Assembly: GCA_004352715.1 (NCBI GenBank)
Contig: SCFE01000094.1
Span: 1,686,496 to 1,750,495, forward strand
Reading direction: 5' to 3'
From: Hofstenia miamia
Lineage: Eukaryota; Xenacoelomorpha; Acoela
Length of the DNA: 64,000 nucleotides
Part shown: positions 54,148 to 64,000 of the stretch, one piece after another
How positions within the stretch are numbered: position 1 is the first letter of the stretch
Layout: each line of letters starts with the position of its first letter
Position numbers and translations under genes: made by a program
The notes under the pieces: model-generated
The model's input: the letters and a program-made list of their open reading frames with translations, nothing else
What the model was told of the DNA's origin: nothing
Databases searched by the model: none

Positions 54148-55137
54148 CTGTTAAAGTAAGTCTTCAGACCTGACAATCTTTCGCGGTTTTGGTGAAATAT
54201 TGGATGGGTCATCACATACATAATACGACGAAAATTTTGTAACATATATTTAATCCATTTTCATATTTTTTAAAAATTTTTATGTGGCAGCCCACCACTA
54301 TAATTGTGCAGTTCATTTTCTAGTCGTTAATACACTTGTTTTATTTGAAATAATTTAGTTTGATTAATTCTAATAATTCTATTATACTATTCGCATATTA
54401 TATAAGTAATATAAATGATGCGTTTGCAACATAATTCTCAGTTAATGTTCCGATTTATTTAATCTTTATTCAAAAACTAATAAGGATAGAATATATAATA
54501 TAATCAATACCTAAGAATAATTTTGTGGTCAGGTAATCTCGAAATTAGGCTCAAATTGCAGGTAAAAGCTTCTATTTCAAATTTTCTGGGGAGTGTCTCT
54601 ATATGACGCTCGCTTTCGTGGAGACCCAGTCCCCCATATTAGAGATGAGTGCGGTGCGGTATACCGCGGCAGCGATTTACGCAATTGCGGTGGTTAGCGG
54701 TAGAATTTAAAACAACTTGCGGTGGCATTAATATATACAGATAACGGGAACCGTAAGGGCTATGCCCAAATCGTCCTAGAGAGTACTTCCTCGCGGTGGT
54801 TCCTGGATATTAATTACCAACACTCAATGGGCGCGTCGTTGTGCGGAGTTCAGGACCTACATCAGACGTAAAAACCAGGGTAAAAGAGGACGCCACTATG
54901 TGTACTTTGTACATATGGGGGTGGTAAGCGTCGAGAAGCTTGTCTGTTCAGTGTTTGGGCAGACAGACGGTGTCCCAGTGGTAACACTGTTAGAAAGACT
55001 GCTACTGGTGCCAGTAATGATTGCGTCTCATGGGCCTTCCTATGAGACAGATTTGCTGTGTCACAGATAGTTATGATCTGACATACCTTTTACTTTTAAT
55101 CTGTGACTTTAAATCACTATTTGCTTTTCACTATCAT

Positions 55138-55483
55138 GATCAAACTCAACACAGGTCAGTAATCTGTCACCGGAGGTTTCTCACGATCACACCGGCCTTA
55201 GTGGCAATTCAGGGGTAATGCCCGATTGGATCCTAGATTCACCCACTCATACCCCAACATACAGATAATGTGTTTTGTATAAAGATTTAAAATCTCTAAG
55301 TATTTCTCAAAAAAACTGTTTCTGAAGCAAAACTAAGAGATTTCACATACAAAATATAAAAACTACTTTTTGCATATTTCATGGAAAATTTGAGACTACC
55401 CAAATAAAATTGAACGAAATGACAAAATACCTAAGAATTTGTCGAATTATCTATGACCCTAAAAACAATTCAGAAATATATAN

Positions 55484-55518
<35 letters not shown>

Positions 55519-56653
55519 TATATAAATATATGCAGCATATATACACTAAATTAGGTAAATAATCTTATTCTAATTGGTGAGGTTTTGAAAAACATGACTC
55601 TTTCCCGGAAGCCGATTACAAGACAAACAGAAGTAAATCAATTAGCAAAATTTAATAATAAAGATCTTGTTACCTCAATAAAGGGGTTAAAACTTAGTGA
55701 CTTTCCTGCTTCTTGGTCTTCAGATATGCCTAATGGATGCCAACGCTGAATTTATGGTTCAGTTTTATATATTTGGTAATAGATTTCCTCCTCTTAAGTG
55801 GCTCTGTTCTATGAAAGGGTACTAGATTAATAGACGTTCTCATGACAATGGATTGTGCCAGTATTTGATTATGAAAATATGCACAGTTTACTTGATGATC
55901 TATGTCAAAGAGAATATCATGGTAAGCTTAAATATTCTTCTATGATTATCAGATTTTCCTTAATGTTGCAGTACGAGACCACTTGCCACTGCCATCTGAA
56001 CGCTTTCTTCGTTCATATAAATCTGGCAGCATTCATATTGGAAAGTTCCTAATGTCTGTTTTCTGAAGGTGATTCTGACGGTGTCACTTCATATAATGAA
56101 ATATTCTTGGAAAAACTACTGCAGGTACAATGGAAGTTCCTTAGTTGGAAAAGATGTCGAAGGAAATTCAAATGAGATTATCATTTGCTTTGTGCTCACT
56201 ACACATAAAAGTGGAGATACCTTTGTTGTTAGATTTTTGCCTCATGTTCTCACCACCGCTGAAACTATTTTATCAGAGTCTTTAATTCACTAGATGCTTT
56301 GCACTATGCTGATCAGACTCAACACAGGTCAGTAATCTGTCACCGGAGGTTTCTCACGATCACACCGGCCTTAGTGGCAATTCAGGGGTAATGCCCGATT
56401 GGATCCTAGATTCACCCACTCATACCCCAACATACAGATAATGTGTTTTGTATAAAGATTTAAAATCTCTAAGTATTTCTCAAAAAAACTGTTTCTGAAG
56501 CAAAACTAAGAGATTTCACATACAAAATATAAAAACTACTTTTTGCATATTTCATGGAAAATTTGAGACTACCCAAATAAAATTGAACGAAATGACAAAA
56601 TACCTAAGAATTTGTCGAATTATCTATGACCCTAAAAACAATTCAGAAATATA
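55138..56653. repeat. 345-bp direct repeat flanking an N and ~820 bp of extra sequence
   Basis: 55138-55482 recurs at 56308-56653. The N at 55483 and an (AT)n run follow the first copy. Unlike the other N joins, the second copy is preceded by ~820 bp not found in the first, as if a short and a long allele of the element were laid end to end. Confidence 0.8.
55855..56065 (+). CDS. Spliced-looking coding fragment inside the hAT element
   Basis: A frame with VFDYENMHSLLDDLCQREYH ends at donor GTAAGC (55922). A 50-nt intron with acceptor TTCCTTAATGTTGCAG (to 55971) leads in phase to VRDHLPLPSERFLRSYKSGS and IHIGKFLMSVF, then TGA. A further piece, DSDGVTSYNEIFLEKLLQ, follows in the next bases. 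The intron length matches the short host introns. The family is not recognised: it may be part of an unknown transposase or a captured host gene. The start is uncertain. Confidence 0.4.
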
Positions 56654-56828
56654 TATTTTTTCTTACGAAGATAAAATCGCCATTGTTGCGGTATACCGCG
56701 GTAAAATCTCATTTATTGCAATGGTTTGCGGTAAAAAAACGGACATTGCGGTGGTTAGCAGTGAGGTTTTTTTTCTGCGGTGGAAATAATTTTACAAAAC
56801 CTGCACCGCGCTCATCTCTACCCCATAC

Positions 56829-58162
56829 ATTCCACAATGAAAATATTTTCGCGGAAATTGTTCATAACTATTGACAGGTCTGAGTCTTTAACAATAATTA
56901 GAAGTAATATAAGTTATATAAACTGTTCGCTTCTATTTTTAATGGTCAATTACTTAAGGTTCTATTTCACCTTTATTTTCCAGAAAATTGATGACTTCAT
57001 TTGCATATAAAATGGAAACCAATTAATATTTTTTTAATATTGGCAAAAAAACTTGTTCAAAGTGATATCTTTCAAGTAAAAGAGGAGGCCACAGCCCGAC
57101 CCATGCGATATTGACATTTTAATCTCAGTACTTTAAGGGATAAAGTTGTATTTCCAAAGTAGTAACTGGCAAATTTGCGTCGATGAAAACATTAATGTTA
57201 AATACTTAATTTATCAATCATGGGATTATATATATATATATATATATATATATAGATGATTCGAAGGCCGTAGGACCTTTTTAGCAGTGTTTGCAGAAAA
57301 TTCTTAGTTTGTCAAGCGCCCTAATATTTGCAGAAAACTAGGAATCAATCGGTTTCCGAGATTTGGCTAAACTGAAGATGATTTCCTAGACAATATAAAA
57401 TTAATTGAAACCATGGATCATTTTCTAATGTTTGCTGACATCCGTGTTTAGTTTTAAAATATAGACCAACTAAACGTCAAATTGAGAAAAGTTCGGCTGC
57501 TTTTGCTTTTCAAAGAATAAAGTTTTGCATATTGATTTTTTGGAATTGATACAGGCCACTTAGCCATTGGCAATCCTTCATGTAGTTCACTCACTTGTGA
57601 AATTCAATGCGTTTTTTGACAATGCGAATGCATTTTCTGGTTTAATTTCATTCATAGGGAAATGTTACCGAACATGTGATGACAGTGCTTTCTATCATTG
57701 AAATCAAAATTTTATGTTCCTTCGTGTTTTGCAGGTTAGTTGGCTGCTGATGTACGCGGTAAATTTCCTTCAAAACTTCTATTAAAAATTATTTCATTTT
57801 TTAGAAAATTATTTCTTAGCATTTTACTAATTGTAAATAAACTTTCAATAGAAATTTAATTATTTATGTAAGCAAATACATTGCATTGATGCACATCGGT
57901 TAAGTGATTGCTACTGTACAAAAATGTAGTTATTTATTCTTTTCGATTTTCAGACTATTTCGTGTAATGCAAGATTAAGTGTAACATTATCTGAACAAAT
58001 AAATTGAAGCTTACAAAATTTGTCTACATATTAGGTAGCATTATCTCTATTGAATACAATAATCCACTGAAATAACAGTGATGTTTACTATGGTGTGTTC
58101 AAAGTTTTTTAAATTTAATTTTCCTGATCTTTTTACTGAACTCTGTTTTAAAAAAATATAAT
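56829..58162. other. AT-rich stretch between two hAT elements
   Basis: Apart from the (AT)n run no feature is secure. A minus-strand stretch near 57560-57600 reads SELHEGLPMAKWP next to possible splice sites, but its phase does not fit the neighbouring exons. Confidence 0.4.
57225..57254. repeat. (AT)n microsatellite
   Basis: Uninterrupted TA run. Confidence 0.85.
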
Positions 58163-58170
58163 ATTGTAAT

Positions 58171-60453
58171 CAGAGGTGTGACAGCGAACGCGATAGCGGT
58201 ACCGCTAACGACTAGCGATAGGCAAAATAGCGAAATCGTAACTAGCGAAAAAAACAGCCGCCAGCGGCCGCTAGCGAGCCCGCATTCTAAGCTAACTTAA
58301 GTACCTCACCCCTGTCAAAAATCAACTTTCGCAAATGCACCCTAACTCATCCTATTTATGTCGCAGATGTCTCATATCCTATCATCGCTGAGGCATCTCA
58401 TGAGATTATATTGTGATACCCATTAAACACATGTTTGTAACAATTTGAATTGATGCGTGTAAATGTAAAGTGTTTATATTTATGCGTCGAATTTCCTACA
58501 ATTGAAAAACCATTACCGCCAAATTGCAATACAGCTATATTTCATACAACAAGCAGCATCACGTACGCGCGCATACTGCTAGTGCTTATAGTTACTACTG
58601 TTGCGTATACACTGCGCACGTCTTTTATTTAATTGCTCTCCATCAAATTTATTATTGATTTGTATCGTTTCAGTATTGCAATGGTTTACAATTACGACCT
58701 TTTGTATACCGATATCGACAACACTCATTTAACTGCAAAATGCAAGGTTTGTAAAACCAAAATAAAGTTTACCAAAAGCAGCAAATCAAATTTGAAGGCA
58801 CACTTTTCAATAGAGGGAAGGCATCAAAAGTTTTACAATTCCGTAACATTGTCAACTACAAACACCCAACTTACTTTGGATACTTCCAGCTCGGTGAATG
58901 TTAGACTATCGAGTCGTCTAATGAGCTAGTGACGAGAATGCAGAATACAGAATCCGGCTACAGTGTTGCTCTTGACTTGTGGACTGGCCGAGATCATGCA
59001 AATTATGTTGGGTGCATTGTTACTTTTTACGACGGATGGAAGCTAGTTAGTAAGCTTTTCCAATTTTCTAAAATGGGGTCACGAGCTACTGCCGATAATG
59101 TAAAAGCGTTCATGATTGATTGTTTCGACCAACATGGCATGCAATTCAAACCTTTCAGAATTTGTACAGATAATTGTGCTGTGATGAAAAATGCATTTAA
59201 TACCAGGAACCCTGTGGATAGCAACGTTGTGGACATGGATCGTGCTGATGACTGTTTCACGGTGGAAGGAGACTTCGAAATTTCATTTCGAAAAAATTTG
59301 GCATGTGGTACCCATTTGCTTCAACTTGGGGTACACGATGGTTTGAAAGAAGCTATGAAGTACTCTCGATTTGATAAAGCGGTCAGTAAATGTAAGAAAA
59401 TCGCATCACTTGACAAGAACTCAACAAGAACTCAACCATTTTTGCACAAGAATTAAGTAAGCGACTTGTGCAAATGACAGAAACCCGTTGGAACTCGATG
59501 TATTTTATGATCGAAAGAGTCATCACGAGGTTTGCCGTGGACTCGAAGCCTGCCACAAAGAAGAGGCTAAGCTAGATGACAATGAAAGAGCTGTCATGTC
59601 TGAAACCTGCAAATTTTTACGATATTTTAAGGACGCTATATTTGAAATTCGAAAAGAAAAAAATCCTATGATTCACGAGATGATTTATGTGTGTCAGTTA
59701 TTGGAAAAGGCAGTCAGAAATCAACAATTTCCAAATTCCAAATAATGCATCATGTAACGCTATGAAAACGTTTCCTGCTGTCACTGGAGCAGAGGTTCTC
59801 ATTTTTGAAGGATGGCGCGCTATTTATATTTGCTGCATCAATTAACCCTAAAATAAAGTGTTATCTTTCACTTCCACGAACAATTATATTTTTAAGTATA
59901 GTGAACCCGAAGTTCTTCACGTAATCAAAAGTTTTTTCGACAGAAATATTCAAGAGAATGAAGTTATCTCTATTGCGCAGCGCCCAAGTTCAAGTACTTC
60001 TTCCAGCTCTCTATTCGACTTTGCTGAACCAACCCCAGCTGCGGAAATCAATGGTTCGACCACAGGTAATGCCTGGTCTATATTTTGGCATTATCTTTAT
60101 TCGCCCAAAATCGATGTTTCTGCCGAATCATATTGGATGACCCAATCCCAAAATTCTCTAACGGCGCTGATCAAAACTGTCCTTGCCTGTATACCAAGCA
60201 GCTTTGGAGTAGAGAGGGTTTTCTCGGTTGCCGGAAATATGCAGACACCAAAACGAGCAAGGCTATCAGAAGAAAATTTTTCAAACTTATTACTTGTGAA
60301 GTATAACTTCTAGAAAAATAAAAAATTAAAAATACGTGTTTTTTAATAGCGAATAGCGACTAGCGAAGTCCAAATAGCGAAAATAGCGACTAGCGAAAGT
60401 CAAATAGCGATAGTTAGCGATAGCGGGGTATTTCAGTAGCGGTCACACCTCTG
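58171..60453 (+). mobile_element. hAT transposon, 2283 bp, perfect 8-bp target duplication
   Basis: Flanked by ATTGTAAT at 58163-58170 and 60454-60461. Terminal inverted repeat CAGAGGTGTGAC is exact at both ends. Subterminal blocks (58190-58275 and 60347-60430) hold many TAGCGA/AGCGA units, on the right side in tandem (AATAGCGA, ACTAGCGA), probable transposase binding sites. Carries a nearly full transposase with several frame breaks, so recently active by its ends but now unable to move itself. Confidence 0.93.
58681..60313 (+). pseudogene. hAT transposase with BED zinc finger, frameshifted
   Basis: Starts MVYNYDLLYTD. A BED-type finger follows: CKVC, then NLKAHFSIEGRH. After a frame change at about 58920 comes the RNase H-like core: YSVALDLWTGRDHANYVGCI with the first catalytic Asp (DLWT), FRICTDNCAVMKNAF with the second (TDNC), CGTHLLQLGVHDGL, then in another frame MTETRWNSMYFMIERV with the conserved RW. 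The C-terminal dimerisation domain is FGVERVFSVAGNMQTPKRAR then LSEENFSNLLLVKYNF and a stop. I see at least four frame changes. Cut-and-paste transposase when intact; DNA elimination or host use is not supported. Confidence 0.88.
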
Positions 60454-60461
60454 ATTGTAAT

Positions 60462-61217
60462 GTATGATTAACATCTTTCCTGATTTTCATAAATGGTGTA
60501 GTTGTTCAATTGACTCTCAGTATGTCAATGGATTATTTTTTGGATTTACTGTGTGAAGTGGAGTAGTGGCTTTCAATAAATCATTTGCTATTGGTATGAT
60601 ATACAACTTCATCTGATAGTATTTGTAATTGTGCTCTTCAAATGTATAGCATTTACAAACCACTTAGTCTTTCTTGCGATAATGTTCAAATGCAGCCAGA
60701 AATATAGTTATTTGAATTCTTCTTTTGTTAGATTTTATTTTTATTTTCTTGAAATTCCAATTTTTTCTAATATTGCTCAGCATTTAACTCATGGCAATCG
60801 CCCCTTGCCCCCTCCCTTTAAAGCCGGTACTTGTAACAACATAACATTTCAGTACATTTACTTTTAACAGTTGTATAGGGCATGGGTGGAACCGGTCGAC
60901 AAAAATAATAACTCAACCAGCACTTCTTAAATTTTATGCCGATTGATCGGTATACAACCGGTGGGAAATATATCTTCCAAAATTGATTAGCTACCAAATG
61001 AGCTTTTTAGTGTTTTATATATGAGTACAAAGATGAATATATTAAAATACATTTAATGAAAAAACAAATTGCCGTAAATATGTACAAATTCATTATTATA
61101 AATTTATTGTTCATTGTTTCCTAGATAACAATAATTGATTCCACTGCGTCGTTTTGTACTTAAAAAAAACTTAAACCATTCTACCGGTTTTGCTATTACT
61201 TTCGTCATATGTCCTAC
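60462..61217. other. AT-rich stretch right of the hAT, no gene recognised
   Basis: Presumed intron of the minus-strand gene. Near 60885-60975 the sequence AACCGGT recurs in inverted form, suggesting a small degraded repeat. Confidence 0.4.
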
Positions 61218-61358
61218 CTTGGAAGTTACATTGCTTTTGTCATCAAACAGAACGTCATCATTCTGAATTCGGCTATATAGCTTATGGTAAACATCTATAG
61301 CTTTAACAGCTGTTTGCTTGTAAAACATAGAAGAACACTGAATTTCGCTAAAATTCAT
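61218..61358 (-). CDS. Possible first exon of an unidentified minus-strand gene
   Basis: Starts at ATG (61358) and reads 47 codons, MNFSEIQCSSMFYKQTAVKA, IDVYHKLYSRIQNDDVLFDD, KSNVTSK, ending in phase 0 at donor GTAGGA. An alternative is an internal exon starting at 61337 after the AG of ATTCAG. It may belong with the exons at 54108-54147 and 52379-52509, with the hAT elements in its introns, but the exons between are not found. Not recognised as a family. Confidence 0.4.
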
Positions 61359-62228
61359 CTCTTTCGTAAATAACCAATAATTAAATTGTTTATTTTGTCA
61401 AAGGCAACCTTACCGGCTAATAATAGCGATCATCTATTGAAAGAAGTAAATATCACTTAGTAGCAATACTAGAAAGTTTTATATTGGACTAAAAATTTTC
61501 GCTAATGCAAAGACCTTTTTAAAGCAAACGGACATAACTTGTAAATGTCAACTTCATGAGTCACGATGTTGCAGTTTCAGAATTTATTCCATGGGCACTT
61601 GCAGTGCGGTGATTCAGTTGTAAGGTTCGCTTGAATCAGGGTTTCTTAATGTTTTAGCGGAGAGTGTATATTCTGAAGTATATGTCTAAATTTGCAGTAT
61701 GTTGCAAATTAATCTTTAGTAAAGGAAAAGTGTCATTTGCACAGTATTTTAAGACCAATTGAACGATACCACAGGTATACCGCTTACAACATTTCTCATT
61801 ACTTAAGATATCTTGCATGATGATATGCGGGCAGTTAGATCAATTTGGTTACATACCAATTATTATAACAACTGCAGAATTGGATATTTAACAGAACCTG
61901 CTTACTTTTTTTGACGTAGGCAGTTTGGGGAATTTTTTTTAGACCACATATGATATTGATTGTTACAAATAGTTTGACTTAAATGTGTTTAATATTGATG
62001 GGTGGTACACAAGTTTTTCACATGGTCAGATGAAACATCATTTGATATTCCGTTTTGCTAGTACCTTTTGAAGTATGTGAAGAATAGTATCTGCAAATAA
62101 CACGTAAAAATAAGCATAATTTTGAAATTCTTCATTTTCCACCAACAAGCACTCCAACCGCTAATCTACCAGTATCAACGCACATTTACGGATTTTATAG
62201 AAATTTAAATAATATTCGCATGATTTGG

Positions 62229-62283
62229 TTAAATAAGAAAAAATTCGTCGTCAGATTTATCCTTCAACCAATCCTTTTCTAAT
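62229..62283 (-). CDS. Terminal exon of another unidentified minus-strand gene
   Basis: 55 nt: completes a Lys codon, then LEKDWLKDKSDDEFFLI and TAA. Acceptor TTTATTTGTAG. The intron to the next exon is 54 nt, in the same short class as confirmed introns here. Confidence 0.45.
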
Positions 62284-62337
62284 CTACAAATAAAAAATAA
62301 GATCATAACTTTTTCCAAGATATATAAGGTTGAGTAC

Positions 62338-62405
62338 TTATTGTAAATATGTTCCTTGTTTTCATTTGCTATAGCCTTTGATAATGCTGGTATAATGCGG
62401 TCGTT
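62338..62405 (-). CDS. Penultimate exon of the same unidentified gene
   Basis: Reads NDRIIPALSKAIANENKEHI and YN, donor GTACTC, phase 2, which matches the terminal exon. The 5' limit is uncertain: the acceptor may be the AG before 62405, or the exon may extend further. The gene would continue beyond 62405, but no further exon is clear. Confidence 0.4.
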
Positions 62406-62429
62406 CTTACATTGGACCAAAGATTGCAA

Positions 62430-64000
62430 TCATATTTTCAAACGTTTTTTAGAAACATGCATTGAAAAGCTTTTTTCAAATCAGTGTGGTGAACTACTAT
62501 AGCCTTAAAATGTCTCTTCATGTGACAAAATCTTCCATCAATGTATACTGTACAGCGATTGCTTGCCAGTATATATGTTTTAACCATAACCCGGCAGCAA
62601 CCAAGCCATAGTTGCAGAACATTACTTTCATGCTAGCTTCGTCTCAATAATCCCTCTTTTTCTGAAATGCATTTTTAATACCTAATGTCTTTTTGTAAAA
62701 AACAAGGAAAGTTATTTCCTTGTTAGAATGGAGTGTAATTTTGACTCAACATTTCTCATCAAGATGCAAAAAACGTTCTGCAATATCTTTAGTCTACCAC
62801 AGACAGCAAAACTTCAAAAAGTTGACTGAAACGAACACGCTAAAAAGGAAGAAAGGAATTAGGCCATCCTCAAATTTACTGGAAATGAGCGGAAAGGTTT
62901 TTTCAAAATTGCTTTACAAAACCCATTGAAATCAACCCCACATTTGAACTCAAAATTTCAAGGAACCCATAACAAGTTTGTCTAAATGTCGATTGGGTAC
63001 AAAGGCAGGGATCTGTAAAAAAAGGTGCGAAAAAGTGCCACTAGTGACACAACCCGATGAGTACATGTTCCAGCTTCATAGAAACAACATTTCTCATTGG
63101 CCCACGACAGCCAAGTCTCGTCTCAAGCCATCTCCAAGATTTTCATAAACATAAGTGGTTTGGGGGGCTTTGACCTATAAAGGTTTTACCTGAAAATTGT
63201 CGGAAGGAGGTACAGTAGACAGTTCAAAGTATACTGATATTTTAACAGTTTATTCCATTTGCGGACCGGTGTTACCGGACTGATTGTATTCTTCAGCAAG
63301 ATTAGGCTACCCCCATACGCGCCCAAAATTTTTTCGTAAAAAACTCTGCACTTATAGAAAATGTTTGGAGATGTAGAAAAGAAAAATCCAAAAAAATGCA
63401 AAAAGTTAGCAATATTTGTTGGTGTCCAAAGAAAAATATTAAACCGAGAATGCAGAAGAACTTGATCGACTCAATTAAGATCAGATTTTTAAATTGTATT
63501 CGCTCCGGAGCCAATATTGTTTAATTTTTTTTGCATGAACTTATAGAATACTTAATTTGCATCGATTGATATAAATTTTGTTACTATGCGTGTTTTTGTT
63601 GCTAAGAGATTGAATAAATCTGTTTCTCATTTTTTTACGAAGCTAGACTACATTTGGATATAGTCCCTTGAAAGACCATGTACCTTGCATAAAATTATTA
63701 TTTTAATGTTTAAGCCAACATGGGAAATTTCTTTACTAAACTACGAGCCAATTGTATTTATCAATCAATGCCTGTTGAATGTTTTTCAAATTCGTTATTA
63801 AGTTAATTGATTTACATTTTTCGGAAGTAGAGCTAAATTGAAATCTGGGAATCTTTGAACGAGACTGCATTTGAATACTTCTATTTCTCCATTAACAGTA
63901 GTTCAGCTTCATTCGTTTTAGATAACCCGTATTGTTGAAAAGATGTGCATAGTAAAATACTATTTAAGTTTTATTCCCAATGCTGCACTATTTAATTATT
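62430..64000. other. Right end of window, no secure feature
   Basis: No exon with convincing splice sites found. Near 63257-63300 the minus strand reads a CCGGTAACACCGGTC motif within a short frame (NTISPVTPVRKWNKL), possibly a retroelement remnant. Short frames at 62720 and 63186-63514 are not supported as genes. Confidence 0.4.

Larger units (their letters stand above)
54640..56820 (+). mobile_element. hAT-family element (family A), second copy, opposite orientation
   Basis: TAGAGATGAGTGCGGTGCGG at the left and the reverse complement of TAGAGATGAGCGCGGTGCAG at the right; flanks CCCCATAT and CCCCATAC agree at 7 of 8. Subterminal GCGGT/ACCGC clusters occur as in 24858-29297. Inside are a probable secondary insertion starting at 54745 between two ATACAGATAA copies, a direct repeat of ~345 bp and the N at 55483, and a spliced-looking coding fragment. 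No recognised hAT transposase. Confidence 0.8.

Noticed and set aside
57555-57605. Possible minus-strand exon SELHEGLPMAKWP
   Set aside because: The available acceptors put a stop at the start in the phase required by the nearest exons.
58450-58632. Short frame just before the hAT transposase
   Set aside because: Lies between the TIR and the BED domain, with no conserved residues; part of the element's 5' region.

Overview
The window is AT-rich nuclear DNA from an animal, almost certainly an invertebrate. Its genes are split by introns, introns are crowded with DNA transposons, and the proteins are metazoan (a MARK/PAR-1 kinase and a MORN2-like protein). Introns fall into two size classes, about 38-56 nt and several kb. 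I cannot name the species. Single-N and 21-N joins flanked by near-identical copies show a draft assembly with uncollapsed alleles.

Layout. 1-1900: 3' ends of Penelope-like retroelements with GIY-YIG-like domains in tail-to-tail orientation, duplicated around an N. 1773-3335: a hAT-type element. 3595-6417 (-): four C-terminal exons of a MORN2 orthologue; its largest intron holds an intact DD34D mariner (4412-5743). About 6790-12070 (+): a decayed NeSL/R2-like LINE, interrupted by a CR1/L2-like LINE on the minus strand. 13601-44106 (+): fifteen exons of a MARK/PAR-1 kinase with a complete catalytic domain, UBA domain and Ser/Thr-rich spacer. The C-terminal KA1 domain is not found, so the gene either runs past the window or lacks a recognisable KA1.

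MARK introns carry a nested hAT pair (24858-29297, with an inner element at 25272-29168) and a second nest in which a piggyBac sits inside a hAT (38577-41176 containing 39352-40951). They also carry short hAT-like MITEs, one further possible MITE (31233-31761) and one repeat family present twice. Downstream of the last MARK exon found are a Tc1 fossil (-), a pogo-like MITE, several hAT MITEs and a second copy of the 24858 hAT family (54640-56820) that contains a spliced-looking coding fragment. A hAT element at 58171-60453 has a perfect 8-bp target duplication and a broken BED/hAT transposase. On the minus strand at 52379-62405 are coding exons of one or two genes I cannot identify.

The genes do not form a functional cluster. 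The clearest theme is repeated insertion of hAT-superfamily transposons, most with readable 8-bp target duplications, several nested and two of one family in opposite orientation, in and around a conserved polarity kinase gene.
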